Assembly: GCA_046074645.1 (NCBI GenBank)
Contig: JBJTOP010000079.1
Coordinates: 1-14,621 of the forward strand
DNA length: 14,621 nt
Source of the DNA: SXXK01 sp046074645
Lineage (GTDB): Bacteria; Planctomycetota; Planctomycetia; Planctomycetales; Planctomycetaceae
Direction: 5' to 3'
Positions 7,011 through 14,567 of this stretch are shown here, in pieces. A model generated the notes under the pieces. That model was given only the letters and a program-made list of their open reading frames with translations, was not told the DNA's origin and did not search any database. The position numbers and the translations under genes were made by a program. Within the stretch, counting starts at the first letter, position 1, and every line of letters begins with the position of its first letter.

Positions 7011-7442
7011 TCAGAAGTGTTCGCGGGTTTGAATGAACAGGGCCTTTTTTTCACCGGGAAGCGTGAAATCGAAACCGCAGGCCTGAAAGAAGCGATCGGA
7101 GGAGGTGATGGCCATGACTTCGAGCACGTTGCGTTTAACGGCCAGATCCACGCAGCGCTGGACAAGGCCGCGGCCGATGCCACGTCCCTGAAAATTCTGG
7201 TCCACAGCGAGACTGCGAACTTCGGCCAGCTTTGCAGAATAAATCTCCAGTGCTGCAAAGCCGACAATGTGGCCTTCTGAAACAGCCACAAAGCCGAAGG
7301 GAATCAGGTCACTGAGTTCATCGGTGGTTCGCGGGAGCAGGCGGTTGGCCTGCACGAATCGGTTGACGAATTCTTCCAGTTGCGGGATGTCGGCCTGACA
7401 GGCTTCGCGGATGAGATAGTCGGCAGGAGCAGTTTCGTTCAT
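7011..7442 (-). CDS. GNAT N-acetyltransferase, N-acetylglutamate-synthase-like
   Basis: This 143-aa single-domain GNAT protein probably transfers acetyl from acetyl-CoA to an amino group. The acetyl-CoA loop is RSLAV followed by QGRGIG (76-80, 85-90). LLPRTTDEL (35-43), SAKLAEVRSLAV (69-80), ITSSDRFFQACGF (112-124) and the ending EKKALFIQTR match the stand-alone acetyltransferases related to the GNAT part of N-acetylglutamate synthase, the first step of arginine synthesis. No arginine gene is nearby, so the substrate is inferred from family resemblance only. It leads a probable minus-strand operon with the cytochrome gene 16 bp downstream. No Shine-Dalgarno site is visible before the ATG. The 163-bp region upstream is shared with the divergent MOSC gene. 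Confidence 0.87.
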   Translation of the reverse strand: MNETAPADYLIREACQADIPQLEEFVNRFVQANRLLPRTTDELSDLIPFGFVAVSEGHIVGFAALEIYSAKLAEVRSLAVDQNFQGRGIGRGLVQRCVDLAVKRNVLEVMAITSSDRFFQACGFDFTLPGEKKALFIQTREHF

Positions 7443-7605
7443 GGAGCGATGAGACTTTCGCAGCCTGATGGGCGTTGCGGGTGAAGCGCATTTCCGCTGG
7501 TGTGGTTAGCAGCCGACGGACGTTTTCATTAAGCTGCAATCATAGACAGTCCCCCGTCGTCAGCTGAATCGAAAATCCTGTCTGCCCCAAAGAATTCTTT
7601 CAACC
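7443..7605. promoter_or_regulatory. Divergent intergenic region between the GNAT and MOSC genes
   Basis: These 163 bp separate two divergent genes and should hold promoters for both. No clear sigma-70 pair is seen. AGACAG (7544-7549) and CTGTCT (7578-7583) form an exact 6-bp inverted repeat 28 bp apart, which could be an operator half-site pair or chance. Confidence 0.35.
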
Positions 7606-8130
7606 ATGGAAATCCTGCACGAACTCCTTGCTGCTCAGAAAACCGTCACCGGCCGCATCGACTGGATCGGTATCTCGACCGTTTCCCGCGGCATTATTCA
7701 GCCTCAGGCCGAAGTGCAGATCGTGGCGGGCGGGATCGAGGGCGATCATCACTGCCGCCCCAAACGTGCCTCAAAACGCCAGGTCACCCTGATTCAGGCC
7801 GAACATCTGCCGGTGGTCGCCGCGCTGCTTGGCCGGACTGCCATCCCCCCGGAACTGCTCCGCAGAAACATCGTCGTCTCCGGCATCTGCCTCGCCGCGC
7901 TTCGCTATCAGACCTTCCAGATCGGTGATGCCATTCTGGAAGGTTCCGGGAACTGTCCGCCCTGTTCACGCATGGAAGAAAATCTCGGCCCGGGTGGCTA
8001 TGCTGCAATGCTGGGGCATGGAGGCATCACGGCGATTGTGCGGACGCCGGGACGTGTGCGGGTCGGTGATGCCGTCAACGCAGCGTTTACAACAGCCCAC
8101 ACGCCTGCAGCAGCGTCGTCTGCACCGTGA
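7606..8130 (+). CDS. MOSC-domain protein (molybdenum-cofactor sulfurase C-terminal-like)
   Basis: This 174-aa soluble protein matches stand-alone MOSC domains. It has the GGIEGDHH block (42-49), VTLIQAEHL (60-68), RRNIVVSGI (86-94), and SGNCPPCSRME (114-124) with the conserved cysteine (Cys117 or Cys120; the MOSC Cys binds sulfur or molybdenum cofactor), then GGYAAMLGHGGITA (130-143). Proteins of this type (e.g. YiiM, mARC-like) use or carry molybdenum cofactor, but the substrate is not shown. The last ~17 residues are Ala/Thr/Ser/Pro-rich and probably disordered; their codons lie in the 44-bp tail-to-tail overlap with the oxidoreductase gene on the other strand. ATG at 7606; no good Shine-Dalgarno site. 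Confidence 0.87.
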   Translation: MEILHELLAAQKTVTGRIDWIGISTVSRGIIQPQAEVQIVAGGIEGDHHCRPKRASKRQVTLIQAEHLPVVAALLGRTAIPPELLRRNIVVSGICLAALRYQTFQIGDAILEGSGNCPPCSRMEENLGPGGYAAMLGHGGITAIVRTPGRVRVGDAVNAAFTTAHTPAAASSAP

Positions 8131-9145
8131 GATCGTGCTGATAAGAGTAGTCCGAGGCCTTCTCGCCACGAATGATTCTCGCCATGTCTGCCGCGTCATC
8201 AACGTATCGAGTGTACGCGGGCAGTGCAATGTGCTGTGTACCCGACTTCCAGCCGCCACGTGCTGAATTCAGGGTGAGCGTTGCGGAGGGCGAGTCGAGC
8301 GGCTGGATATGGAGCGTCCCTTCGCTGCCGCAAACTGTGAAGTGCCGACGACTTCCACCGTCAATTTCCAGGGCCGTTGAATTCACCGTCGCCAGTGCCC
8401 GCGGGTATTCAAGCACTGCCAGCATGTTGTCCTTCAGCGAATCCCGCTGCTCACCCGAATGCCGCGCATAACCATGCACCCGCTGCGGTGCTCCCAGTAC
8501 ACGAATCACCTGATCCAGCACATGACAGCCAAGCTCGAACAGCATCCCTCCTGGATACTCCGCCAGCTGCAGCCGGTCTGTCGGTCCCACGACCTTGCTC
8601 ATGATCGCGTGCACCGTGAATATGTCCCCCAGCCAGCCTTCCCGCAGCAGTTCATGCAGCAGTCTGAAGCCGGGGTTGTAACGATACATATAGCCAAGCT
8701 GCACCAGCAGCTGTCTGGATTCGGCCGCCTGCAGCAGCTTTTCGAAGGCCGGAAGTGATTCTCCGGCAGGCTTGTCGAGATGCACATGGCAGCCAGCGTC
8801 GATGCTGGCGGCCGCTGCCCTGAGGCTGTCACGCACGCGGGTTTCCACCAGCACCGCCTGCAGGCCGGGCTGATTGAGCAGTTCTTCCTGAGTCATCCAG
8901 GGAATGTCCCGGAAGGCCGGCTGACGTTCGGCGGACTCACGCAATTTCGGATCCGGTTCCACAAGCCCGACAACTTCGTAGTCACTGGACTGACGGTAGA
9001 CCGACAGCTTGGTGGCGTGAGCGTGCCCGGTGCCGATCTGGCCGATTCGAATGGGGGCGTTCGGCCGGGAACGAACGACTGCTGCTGCACTGGCCGCTGA
9101 TCCCGCTGCCAGAAAGTGGCGTCTGGAAAGACCCTGAGTCGTCAT
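8087..9145 (-). CDS. Tat-exported Gfo/Idh/MocA family oxidoreductase
   Basis: This 352-aa NAD(P)-dependent sugar or cyclitol dehydrogenase-like protein has a twin-arginine signal, SRRHFLAAGSAASAAA (7-22), so it is probably exported folded. The Rossmann motif is GQIGTGHAHA (35-44); the usual EKP motif is DKP here (124-126, with catalytic-type Lys125); GYMYRYNP (151-158) and GGMLFELGCHVLDQ (199-212, His208) are the second catalytic block. Planctomycetes have large paralogous sets of Tat-tagged members, so the substrate cannot be told. The start at 9145 is supported by GGAG upstream and by the position of the signal. Its 3' end overlaps the MOSC gene by 44 bp on the opposite strand, and its 5' end faces the DUF1501 gene across a 237-bp divergent region. 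Confidence 0.9.
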   Translation of the reverse strand: MTTQGLSRRHFLAAGSAASAAAVVRSRPNAPIRIGQIGTGHAHATKLSVYRQSSDYEVVGLVEPDPKLRESAERQPAFRDIPWMTQEELLNQPGLQAVLVETRVRDSLRAAAASIDAGCHVHLDKPAGESLPAFEKLLQAAESRQLLVQLGYMYRYNPGFRLLHELLREGWLGDIFTVHAIMSKVVGPTDRLQLAEYPGGMLFELGCHVLDQVIRVLGAPQRVHGYARHSGEQRDSLKDNMLAVLEYPRALATVNSTALEIDGGSRRHFTVCGSEGTLHIQPLDSPSATLTLNSARGGWKSGTQHIALPAYTRYVDDAADMARIIRGEKASDYSYQHDLTVQTTLLQACGLL

Positions 9146-9253
9146 TGGAATGCTCCGAGATGATGTGAATACCCTGTTCTGGGGTGGGTGATTACCGATG
9201 TTTTCCGGCTGCAGCGATTCAGCGGAACATCGGCCTTCCAGCTGATTTTCGAA

Positions 9254-9282
9254 TTGGCCATCCTCCGGAATTTGGGTAGATT
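9254..9282 (+). promoter_or_regulatory. Possible sigma-70-like promoter for the DUF1501 cluster
   Basis: TTGGCC (9254-9259) and TAGATT (9277-9282) are spaced by 17 bp, each matching the consensus hexamer at four of six positions, about 100 bp before the GTG start. It lies in the 237-bp divergent region after the oxidoreductase gene. This is a weak pattern match only. Confidence 0.22.
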
Positions 9283-9382
9283 AGAAGGTGATCCGGCCGA
9301 TGAAAACTGAGGAGATGGTTGTTTGTTGTTTGGGCGAGGTTCCTTCTTCCTTCCTTTAATTTCTTCCCACGAGGACCTTGCT

Positions 9383-10735
9383 GTGCTTCGCATTGTCAGC
9401 CAACCGGATTCCGGTCGTCGTTTTTGTGATGGTCTGTCTCGTCGCCGGATGCTTCAGATTGGTTCGCTCAGCACTTTTGGTTTGACGCTTCCGGGATTGC
9501 TCAGAGCGGAGCAGGGTGGATATGTGCATCCTGCGGCGCGGTCCAAGAAGTCGGTGATTCTGGTTTGGATGCATGGTGGGCCATCTCAGCTGGATATGTA
9601 TGACATGAAGCCGGAGGCGCCGGCTGAGTATCGCGGGCCGTTTCGTCCGGTGTCTTCCAGCCTGCCGGGACTCGACGTTTGCGAACTGCTCCCGGAACAT
9701 GCGAAGGTGATGGACAAGTGCACTGTGATCCGTAGTTTTTCGCACGGCAACGGCGATCACTGGGCCGCAGCTCACTGGATGCTTACAGGCCGCATGGGAG
9801 CGAACGGCGCGGATCGTCGGCCCCGATATCCTTCGATGGGGGCTGTTGCTTCTCACCTGCTTGGTCCGACCCAGCCAGGCTCACTTCCGACGGTCAATAT
9901 GAACGACGGCGGCTTCGGCTTCCATGGGGCTGCATGGCTGGGAGTCAACCACAATCCATTTCGTTATGGTGATTTCAGTTACGGAAACGAAGCTGGACAG
10001 TTGCCGACAGGGGACCACAAGAGTTTTTCACTGACGGAAGGCCTTTCTGAAACGCGTCTGATGGATCGCGTGTCACTGTCCAGTCAGCTTGACAGTCTCA
10101 AGCGGCGGATCGACAGCAATCGTCTTTTCCAGCAGGTCGATGCCGTGGGTGCTCAGGCGATGGATCTGGTGCTCTCAGGTCGCGTCCGGCGGGCGTTTGA
10201 TGTGTCGGAGGAACCTGCGGTGCTGCGTGAGCGTTACGGCGCTGGCTGGGGAGAGCAGGCGTTGCTGGCTCGTCGTTTGATTGAAGCCGGGGTGCGTTAC
10301 GTGTCGCTCAACACGGGTTACTTTGACGACCATGGCAGCATTGAACCTGCTCTGAAGGATAAACTTCCCCGCCACGACCGCGCTGTTGGTGTTCTGATTC
10401 AGGACCTTGCCGAACGCGGTCTGCTTGACGATACGCTGGTGATCGTCGCTGGCGAATTCGGGCACACTCCGCGAATCAATTCCAATGCCGGCCGCGATCA
10501 CTGGCCACAGGCCCAGAGCATTCTCATTGCCGGAGGCGGTTACCGACACGGTCAGGTCATCGGCGCGACCAATGACAAGGCCGAATATCCGATCACGAAG
10601 CCGATCGCTGTCGAAGACTTCTGTGCCATCGTCTACCATTCGCTGGGGCTCAAAGTGGACGACACGATTCTTGACCTTTCCGGGCGTCCCACGCATCTGG
10701 TTCCTGCCGGTCAGGTGCCGCCGGAACTCATCTGA
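9383..10735 (+). CDS. DUF1501 protein, Tat signal, first of the cluster
   Basis: This 450-aa DUF1501 protein belongs to a family distantly related to the alkaline phosphatase/sulfatase superfamily; its function is unknown. I start at GTG 9383: it follows GAGGA (9371-9375) by 7 nt and gives VLRIVSQPDSGRRFCDGLSR, the usual DUF1501 beginning, while the open frame extends to a TTG at 9323. The Tat signal is SRRRMLQIGS (19-28) followed by a hydrophobic stretch to ~40. Family blocks: WMHGGPSQLDMYDMKP (62-77), FDDHG (314-318, where the second copy has WDTHG), GEFGHTPRIN (357-366, usually GEFGRTP) and GRDHWP (370-375). It is followed after 32 bp by the DUF1549/DUF1553 gene, so the two are probably one transcript. 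Confidence 0.92.
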   Translation: MLRIVSQPDSGRRFCDGLSRRRMLQIGSLSTFGLTLPGLLRAEQGGYVHPAARSKKSVILVWMHGGPSQLDMYDMKPEAPAEYRGPFRPVSSSLPGLDVCELLPEHAKVMDKCTVIRSFSHGNGDHWAAAHWMLTGRMGANGADRRPRYPSMGAVASHLLGPTQPGSLPTVNMNDGGFGFHGAAWLGVNHNPFRYGDFSYGNEAGQLPTGDHKSFSLTEGLSETRLMDRVSLSSQLDSLKRRIDSNRLFQQVDAVGAQAMDLVLSGRVRRAFDVSEEPAVLRERYGAGWGEQALLARRLIEAGVRYVSLNTGYFDDHGSIEPALKDKLPRHDRAVGVLIQDLAERGLLDDTLVIVAGEFGHTPRINSNAGRDHWPQAQSILIAGGGYRHGQVIGATNDKAEYPITKPIAVEDFCAIVYHSLGLKVDDTILDLSGRPTHLVPAGQVPPELI

Positions 10736-10767
10736 TTTCACTGCCACCCGCGTTCAGGGGTTCACCG

Positions 10768-13044
10768 ATGCCAACGCGACTGGCCTTTCAATTCCTGTGT
10801 GTAGTGGTGTGTCTGTTGGGGACAACCGCCGCATCGGCAGCGCCGCCTTCGTTTCGAAATGACGTCATGCCGATACTGTCCAGGGCTGGCTGCAGCCTTG
10901 GGACTTGCCATGGCAATCAGCATGGAAAGGGTGGTTTCAAACTTTCCCTTCGCGGTCAGGATCCGGCTGCCGACTTCATTACGCTGACTCGCAGTCACGC
11001 TTCCCGCCGCATCAATCAGCTGAACCCTGCTGAGAGTCTGCTGCTGCAGAAGCCACTGGCACTCGTCCCGCACGAAGGTGGACGCCGACTTCGCGAGAAC
11101 AGCACCGAGTACAGCATTCTGCATGACTGGATCGCAGCGGGAATGCCTGCTGACGCCCCGTCCGCGCCGACGCTCGTTGCCCTGCACGTCGAACCCTCTG
11201 AAATTACGCTCTACAACAACCAGCGCAGCGTTCAGCTCGAAGCCACCGCTGAATTCTCTGACGGGACCTGTCGCCGTATCAATGAACTGGCCGTGTTTGA
11301 ATCCTCCAGCCCCGAAGTGACCGTGACTCCCGGTGGCGAGCTACAGTTTCCAGAGTCACGGACTGCGCGACAGACTTCTGTCACGGTTCGCTACCTGCAC
11401 CAGCAGTCGGCTGTGATGGCAGCCTGCGTCCCGACTCAGCCGGACTTTCGCTTCACAGCTCCTGAACCCGCCAATGTGCTTGACGAAAAAGTCTTCGCTC
11501 GGCTGCGACAGCTGCAAATCAACCCGGCACCACTCTGCAGCGATGCCGTTTTTGTGCGACGGCTGTATCTGGATGTCACAGGACGTTTGCCCACGGCCGA
11601 ACAGGCTCGCAGCTTCATTCAGTCGGCCGCGGCGGACAAGCGCAGTCGCCTGATTGATGAACTGCTTGATTCCCCCGGCTACATTGATTTTCAGACACTC
11701 CGCTGGTGCGATCTGCTCCGGGTGGAGGACAAGACGCTGGACGCGAAGGGTGTCGAAGTGTTTTCGCACTGGATTCGAGCCTGCGTTGCTGAGGATCGGC
11801 CGCTGCACGAATTTGCTGCTGCGATTGTGGCTGGTCAGGGCAGCACTTACAGCGAACCGCCGGCCAACTTTCATCGAGCGCTCAGAACGCCCGAAGAACG
11901 TGCCGAAGCGGCCGCTCAGGTGTTTCTCGGAGTCCGCCTGCAGTGTGCTCGCTGCCACAATCACCCCTTCGATCGCTGGACCCAGGACGACTACTACGGC
12001 TGGTCGGCCTTCTTTGCCCGCATCGACTACAAGATCCTTGAAAATCGTCGCCGCGACACCAATGACAAGCACGAGTTCGATGGTGAACAAATTGTGTTCC
12101 AGAAACCAGCCGGTGAAATGCTCAACCCCGCCACTGGAAAACCCGCCGCGCTGCGTTTTCTGCAGGACAGCGGGGGGCTCTTCGCAGCGGCGTCTGCAGC
12201 GACCGCTCCTGCACTGGCCGCCGCCCCCGAACCACAGCAGGACCGGCTGCGACTGCTCGCTGAATGGCTTCGTCGGCCCGATAATTCCCGCTTCGCAGCA
12301 ACTCAGGCCAATCGCATCTGGTTCCAGCTCTTCGGGCAGGGTATTGTCGATCCGATCGACGACTTCCGCGCCACAAACCCGCCCGCCAATCCGGAACTCC
12401 TGCAGGCACTGACTCAGGAATTCATCCGCGGCGGATTGAAAGTCAAACCCCTGATGCGGCTGATTCTCAACTCCCGCACCTGGCAGCTGGCTTCTGAAAC
12501 CAGCGACAGCAATCGTGATGATCAGCTTCTGTTTTCTCACACCACCCCGCGGAGACTCACCGCCGAACAAATGCTCGATGCCTTCAGCCAGGTGCTGGAA
12601 ACACCCGTGCGTTTCAGCGGGCTGCCACCCGGACCCCTTGCCGTGGAGATTTCGGGTGTACGCACCGGCGGTCATCGCTACAGTCGTCCCGAGGCCGGCG
12701 ATCGCTTCCTGGCTCTCTTCGGAAAACCCGGTCGCCTGCTCACCTGCGAATGCGAACGCTCCGCCGAAACCACCCTCGCTCAGACCATGGAGCTGGTCGG
12801 TGGCGAAGTGCTCGCCGGACTGCTGAAGCAACCCGGTAATCTGATCGACACTACGCTGAATACGCCGGATTCCGATTCGAATTTTCTTGACAACCTCTGG
12901 TGGACGGCACTCGCACGATCGCCGTCTGCAGGTGAACAGACTGCGATGCTGGAATATCTGCAGCAGGCGTCGTCCCGTCGTCAGGCGATTGAAGACATTA
13001 CCTGGGCCGTGCTCAATTCCCACGAATTCCTTTTGAAGCAGTAG
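10768..13044 (+). CDS. DUF1549/DUF1553 cytochrome-like protein with Ig-like domain
   Basis: This 758-aa exported protein has a Sec signal ending near TAASA (about 19-25). Residues 42-48 read CSLGTCH, a CX4CH heme-like motif followed by GNQHGKGGFKLSLRG, the planctomycete cytochrome-like N-terminal domain. Residues ~135-215 look like a bacterial Ig-like (BIG2) domain (VEPSEITLYNNQRSVQLEAT). DUF1549 covers ~235-430 and includes CARCHNHPFDRW (393-404), a standard CxxCH. DUF1553 covers ~490-755, starting near RLRLLAEWLRRPDNSRFA and ending near HEFLLKQ. An Ala-rich linker (472-486) separates the two DUFs. The function is unknown; family members are usually encoded next to DUF1501 genes, and a role in surface redox or polysaccharide metabolism has been suggested but is not shown here. 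AGGGG (10756-10760) lies 7 nt before the ATG. Confidence 0.93.
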   Translation: MPTRLAFQFLCVVVCLLGTTAASAAPPSFRNDVMPILSRAGCSLGTCHGNQHGKGGFKLSLRGQDPAADFITLTRSHASRRINQLNPAESLLLQKPLALVPHEGGRRLRENSTEYSILHDWIAAGMPADAPSAPTLVALHVEPSEITLYNNQRSVQLEATAEFSDGTCRRINELAVFESSSPEVTVTPGGELQFPESRTARQTSVTVRYLHQQSAVMAACVPTQPDFRFTAPEPANVLDEKVFARLRQLQINPAPLCSDAVFVRRLYLDVTGRLPTAEQARSFIQSAAADKRSRLIDELLDSPGYIDFQTLRWCDLLRVEDKTLDAKGVEVFSHWIRACVAEDRPLHEFAAAIVAGQGSTYSEPPANFHRALRTPEERAEAAAQVFLGVRLQCARCHNHPFDRWTQDDYYGWSAFFARIDYKILENRRRDTNDKHEFDGEQIVFQKPAGEMLNPATGKPAALRFLQDSGGLFAAASAATAPALAAAPEPQQDRLRLLAEWLRRPDNSRFAATQANRIWFQLFGQGIVDPIDDFRATNPPANPELLQALTQEFIRGGLKVKPLMRLILNSRTWQLASETSDSNRDDQLLFSHTTPRRLTAEQMLDAFSQVLETPVRFSGLPPGPLAVEISGVRTGGHRYSRPEAGDRFLALFGKPGRLLTCECERSAETTLAQTMELVGGEVLAGLLKQPGNLIDTTLNTPDSDSNFLDNLWWTALARSPSAGEQTAMLEYLQQASSRRQAIEDITWAVLNSHEFLLKQ

Positions 13045-13049
13045 TTCCC

Positions 13050-14450
13050 ATGTCTGCGTTTCCCAGTCACCGCATGTCCCGACGTCCGCTCCTGCAGATC
13101 GGCGGTTCCGGTCTGCTGGGACTCACACTGCCAAAGCTCCTGCAGGCTCGCCAGCAGCAGCTTCGTCAACCTGCCAGCTCGCAGTCCTCCGGTCGTGCCA
13201 GGTCGGTGATCTTCCTGTTTCAGTGGGGTGGCCCCAGTCATGTCGATACGTTTGATATGAAGCCGAACGCCCCCGACGGTTATCGATCACTGTTCAGTCC
13301 CGTTTCCAGCTCGGTACCCGGGCTGCAGGTCTGTGAACATCTGCCGAAAACCGCAAAGGTGCTGCACCGCATCGCTCAGATCCGCACGGTACATCACACG
13401 ATGAACAACCATAATTCGGCGGGCTATACGGCTCTGACGGGAGTCGAGCCGCCGATCGACGACCAGCGACTCCGCGAATCACTCGATCTGTTCCCTGGCT
13501 ACGGTTCGGTTGTGGACGCCATGGCTCCGGCCGCGGCAGGTCTGCCCACCAGTGTTTCGTTTCCGTACCAGATTGCCGATGGTTCGGTGACACCGGGACA
13601 GCGTGCGAGCTTTCTTGGGCGGCAGTACGATCCGTTGTTCTTCCGCGATGATCCGAATGCTCCCGACTTTCGCCTGACACAGTTGAGTCTTCCTGGGGAT
13701 GTGTCGCTGGATCGGCTCAGCAATCGCCGTGGTCTGCAGGAGATCATCAATCGTCAGGCCCGGGAACTGGATCAGTCCGCGGCAGCTCAGGGACTCAACG
13801 CCTTCTACGGCCGCGCCCTGGAGATGCTGAATTCCCCGGACGTTCGGCGAGCGTTTGACCTGTCAGCGGAACCCAGGGAGCTGCGGGAGGCCTACGGTCG
13901 CACCACTTACGGTCAAGGCTGTCTGCTGGCACGGCGACTGGTGGAACACGGTGTGAAATTTGTTACGGTGTATTTTGCGGCCAGCATCGGTGGGCGGAGC
14001 AAGACCGACGGTGGCTGGGATACTCACGGTTTCGACAACACACGGATGTACGAAATCCTGCCGGAGTGGCATCTGCCAATGACGGACCACACCCTGCCGG
14101 TGCTGCTGAATGATCTCAGCGATCGTGGTCTGCTGGACGACACACTTGTGCTGTGGATGGGAGAATTCGGACGCACGCCGAAAATCAACGGCAGCATCAG
14201 CCGCGATCACTGGCCGAAATGCTACACGGCCCTGATGGCAGGTGGCGGAGTACAGGGTGGAGCCGTCTATGGAGCTTCTGATAAATATGGCGCCGTGCCG
14301 GATCGTGACCCTGTCGCAATTGGTGACCTTGCAGCAACGCTGTACTACGCCCTTGGCATTGACCACACCCAGGAAGTCCACGACAACCTCAACCGCCCAC
14401 TGCCGCTGGCCAAAGGCCGCCCGGTGGCAGAGATTTTTGGGAGTGCTTGA
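13050..14450 (+). CDS. DUF1501 protein, Tat signal, second of the cluster
   Basis: This 466-aa DUF1501 paralogue starts 5 bp after the DUF1549/DUF1553 stop, so coupled translation is likely. The Tat-type signal is MSRRPLLQIGGSGLLGLTL (9-27); an alternative start at Met9 (13074) would also keep it, and neither start has a clear Shine-Dalgarno site. Family blocks: FQWGGPSHVDTFDMKP (57-72), GGWDTHG (321-327), GEFGRTPKIN (371-380) and SRDHWPK (384-390). Compared with the first copy it has the canonical WDTHG and GEFGRTP motifs and a longer middle region. Residues ~34-50 are Gln/Ser-rich linker. The protein is probably exported folded and acts with the cytochrome-like neighbour; the reaction is unknown. 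Confidence 0.93.
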   Translation: MSAFPSHRMSRRPLLQIGGSGLLGLTLPKLLQARQQQLRQPASSQSSGRARSVIFLFQWGGPSHVDTFDMKPNAPDGYRSLFSPVSSSVPGLQVCEHLPKTAKVLHRIAQIRTVHHTMNNHNSAGYTALTGVEPPIDDQRLRESLDLFPGYGSVVDAMAPAAAGLPTSVSFPYQIADGSVTPGQRASFLGRQYDPLFFRDDPNAPDFRLTQLSLPGDVSLDRLSNRRGLQEIINRQARELDQSAAAQGLNAFYGRALEMLNSPDVRRAFDLSAEPRELREAYGRTTYGQGCLLARRLVEHGVKFVTVYFAASIGGRSKTDGGWDTHGFDNTRMYEILPEWHLPMTDHTLPVLLNDLSDRGLLDDTLVLWMGEFGRTPKINGSISRDHWPKCYTALMAGGGVQGGAVYGASDKYGAVPDRDPVAIGDLAATLYYALGIDHTQEVHDNLNRPLPLAKGRPVAEIFGSA

Positions 14451-14457
14451 AACGTGA

Positions 14458-14482
14458 CTGAGAGCCTCAGCCGCATGGCGGC
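14458..14482 (+). terminator. Two small adjacent hairpins after the cluster
   Basis: CTGAG-agc-CTCAG (14458-14470) and GCCGC-atg-GCGGC (14470-14482) are perfect 5-bp stems with 3-nt loops right after the last stop codon, sharing one base. There is no T-run, so an intrinsic terminator is doubtful. Confidence 0.25.
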
Positions 14483-14522
14483 AGCCCAATGGCCTTGACT
14501 TTCCTGCAGAAAGAGCACCTGG

Positions 14523-14567
14523 CTCCCCTCTCCCCGGACCGGGGAGAGGGGTCGGGGGTGAGGGGTG
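14523..14567. repeat. GC-rich palindromic intergenic repeat
   Basis: A perfect 13-bp inverted repeat, CCCCTCTCCCCGG (14525-14537) and CCGGGGAGAGGGG (14539-14551), with a single base between, is followed by a purine-rich strand (tcgggggtgaggggtg). This ctctccccgg/ccggggagag plus gggtgagggg arrangement is a widespread REP-like intergenic type in GC-rich bacteria. It may also help stop transcription from the DUF1501 cluster, though no T-run follows. Confidence 0.7.

Noticed and set aside
6995..7291. N-terminal extension of the propeller-cytochrome to 7291
   Set aside because: It overlaps the acetyltransferase gene in another frame and would bury the signal peptide that begins at the 6994 start.
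9142..9393. Minus-strand 83-codon frame between the oxidoreductase and DUF1501 genes
   Set aside because: Low-complexity basic translation with no motif; it spans the divergent promoter region and overlaps the DUF1501 start.
11356..13023. Long minus-strand open frame (555 codons) opposite the DUF1549/DUF1553 gene
   Set aside because: It is a shadow of a well-supported gene. Its translation shows no family motif, and long antisense frames are expected from biased third positions in GC-rich genes.
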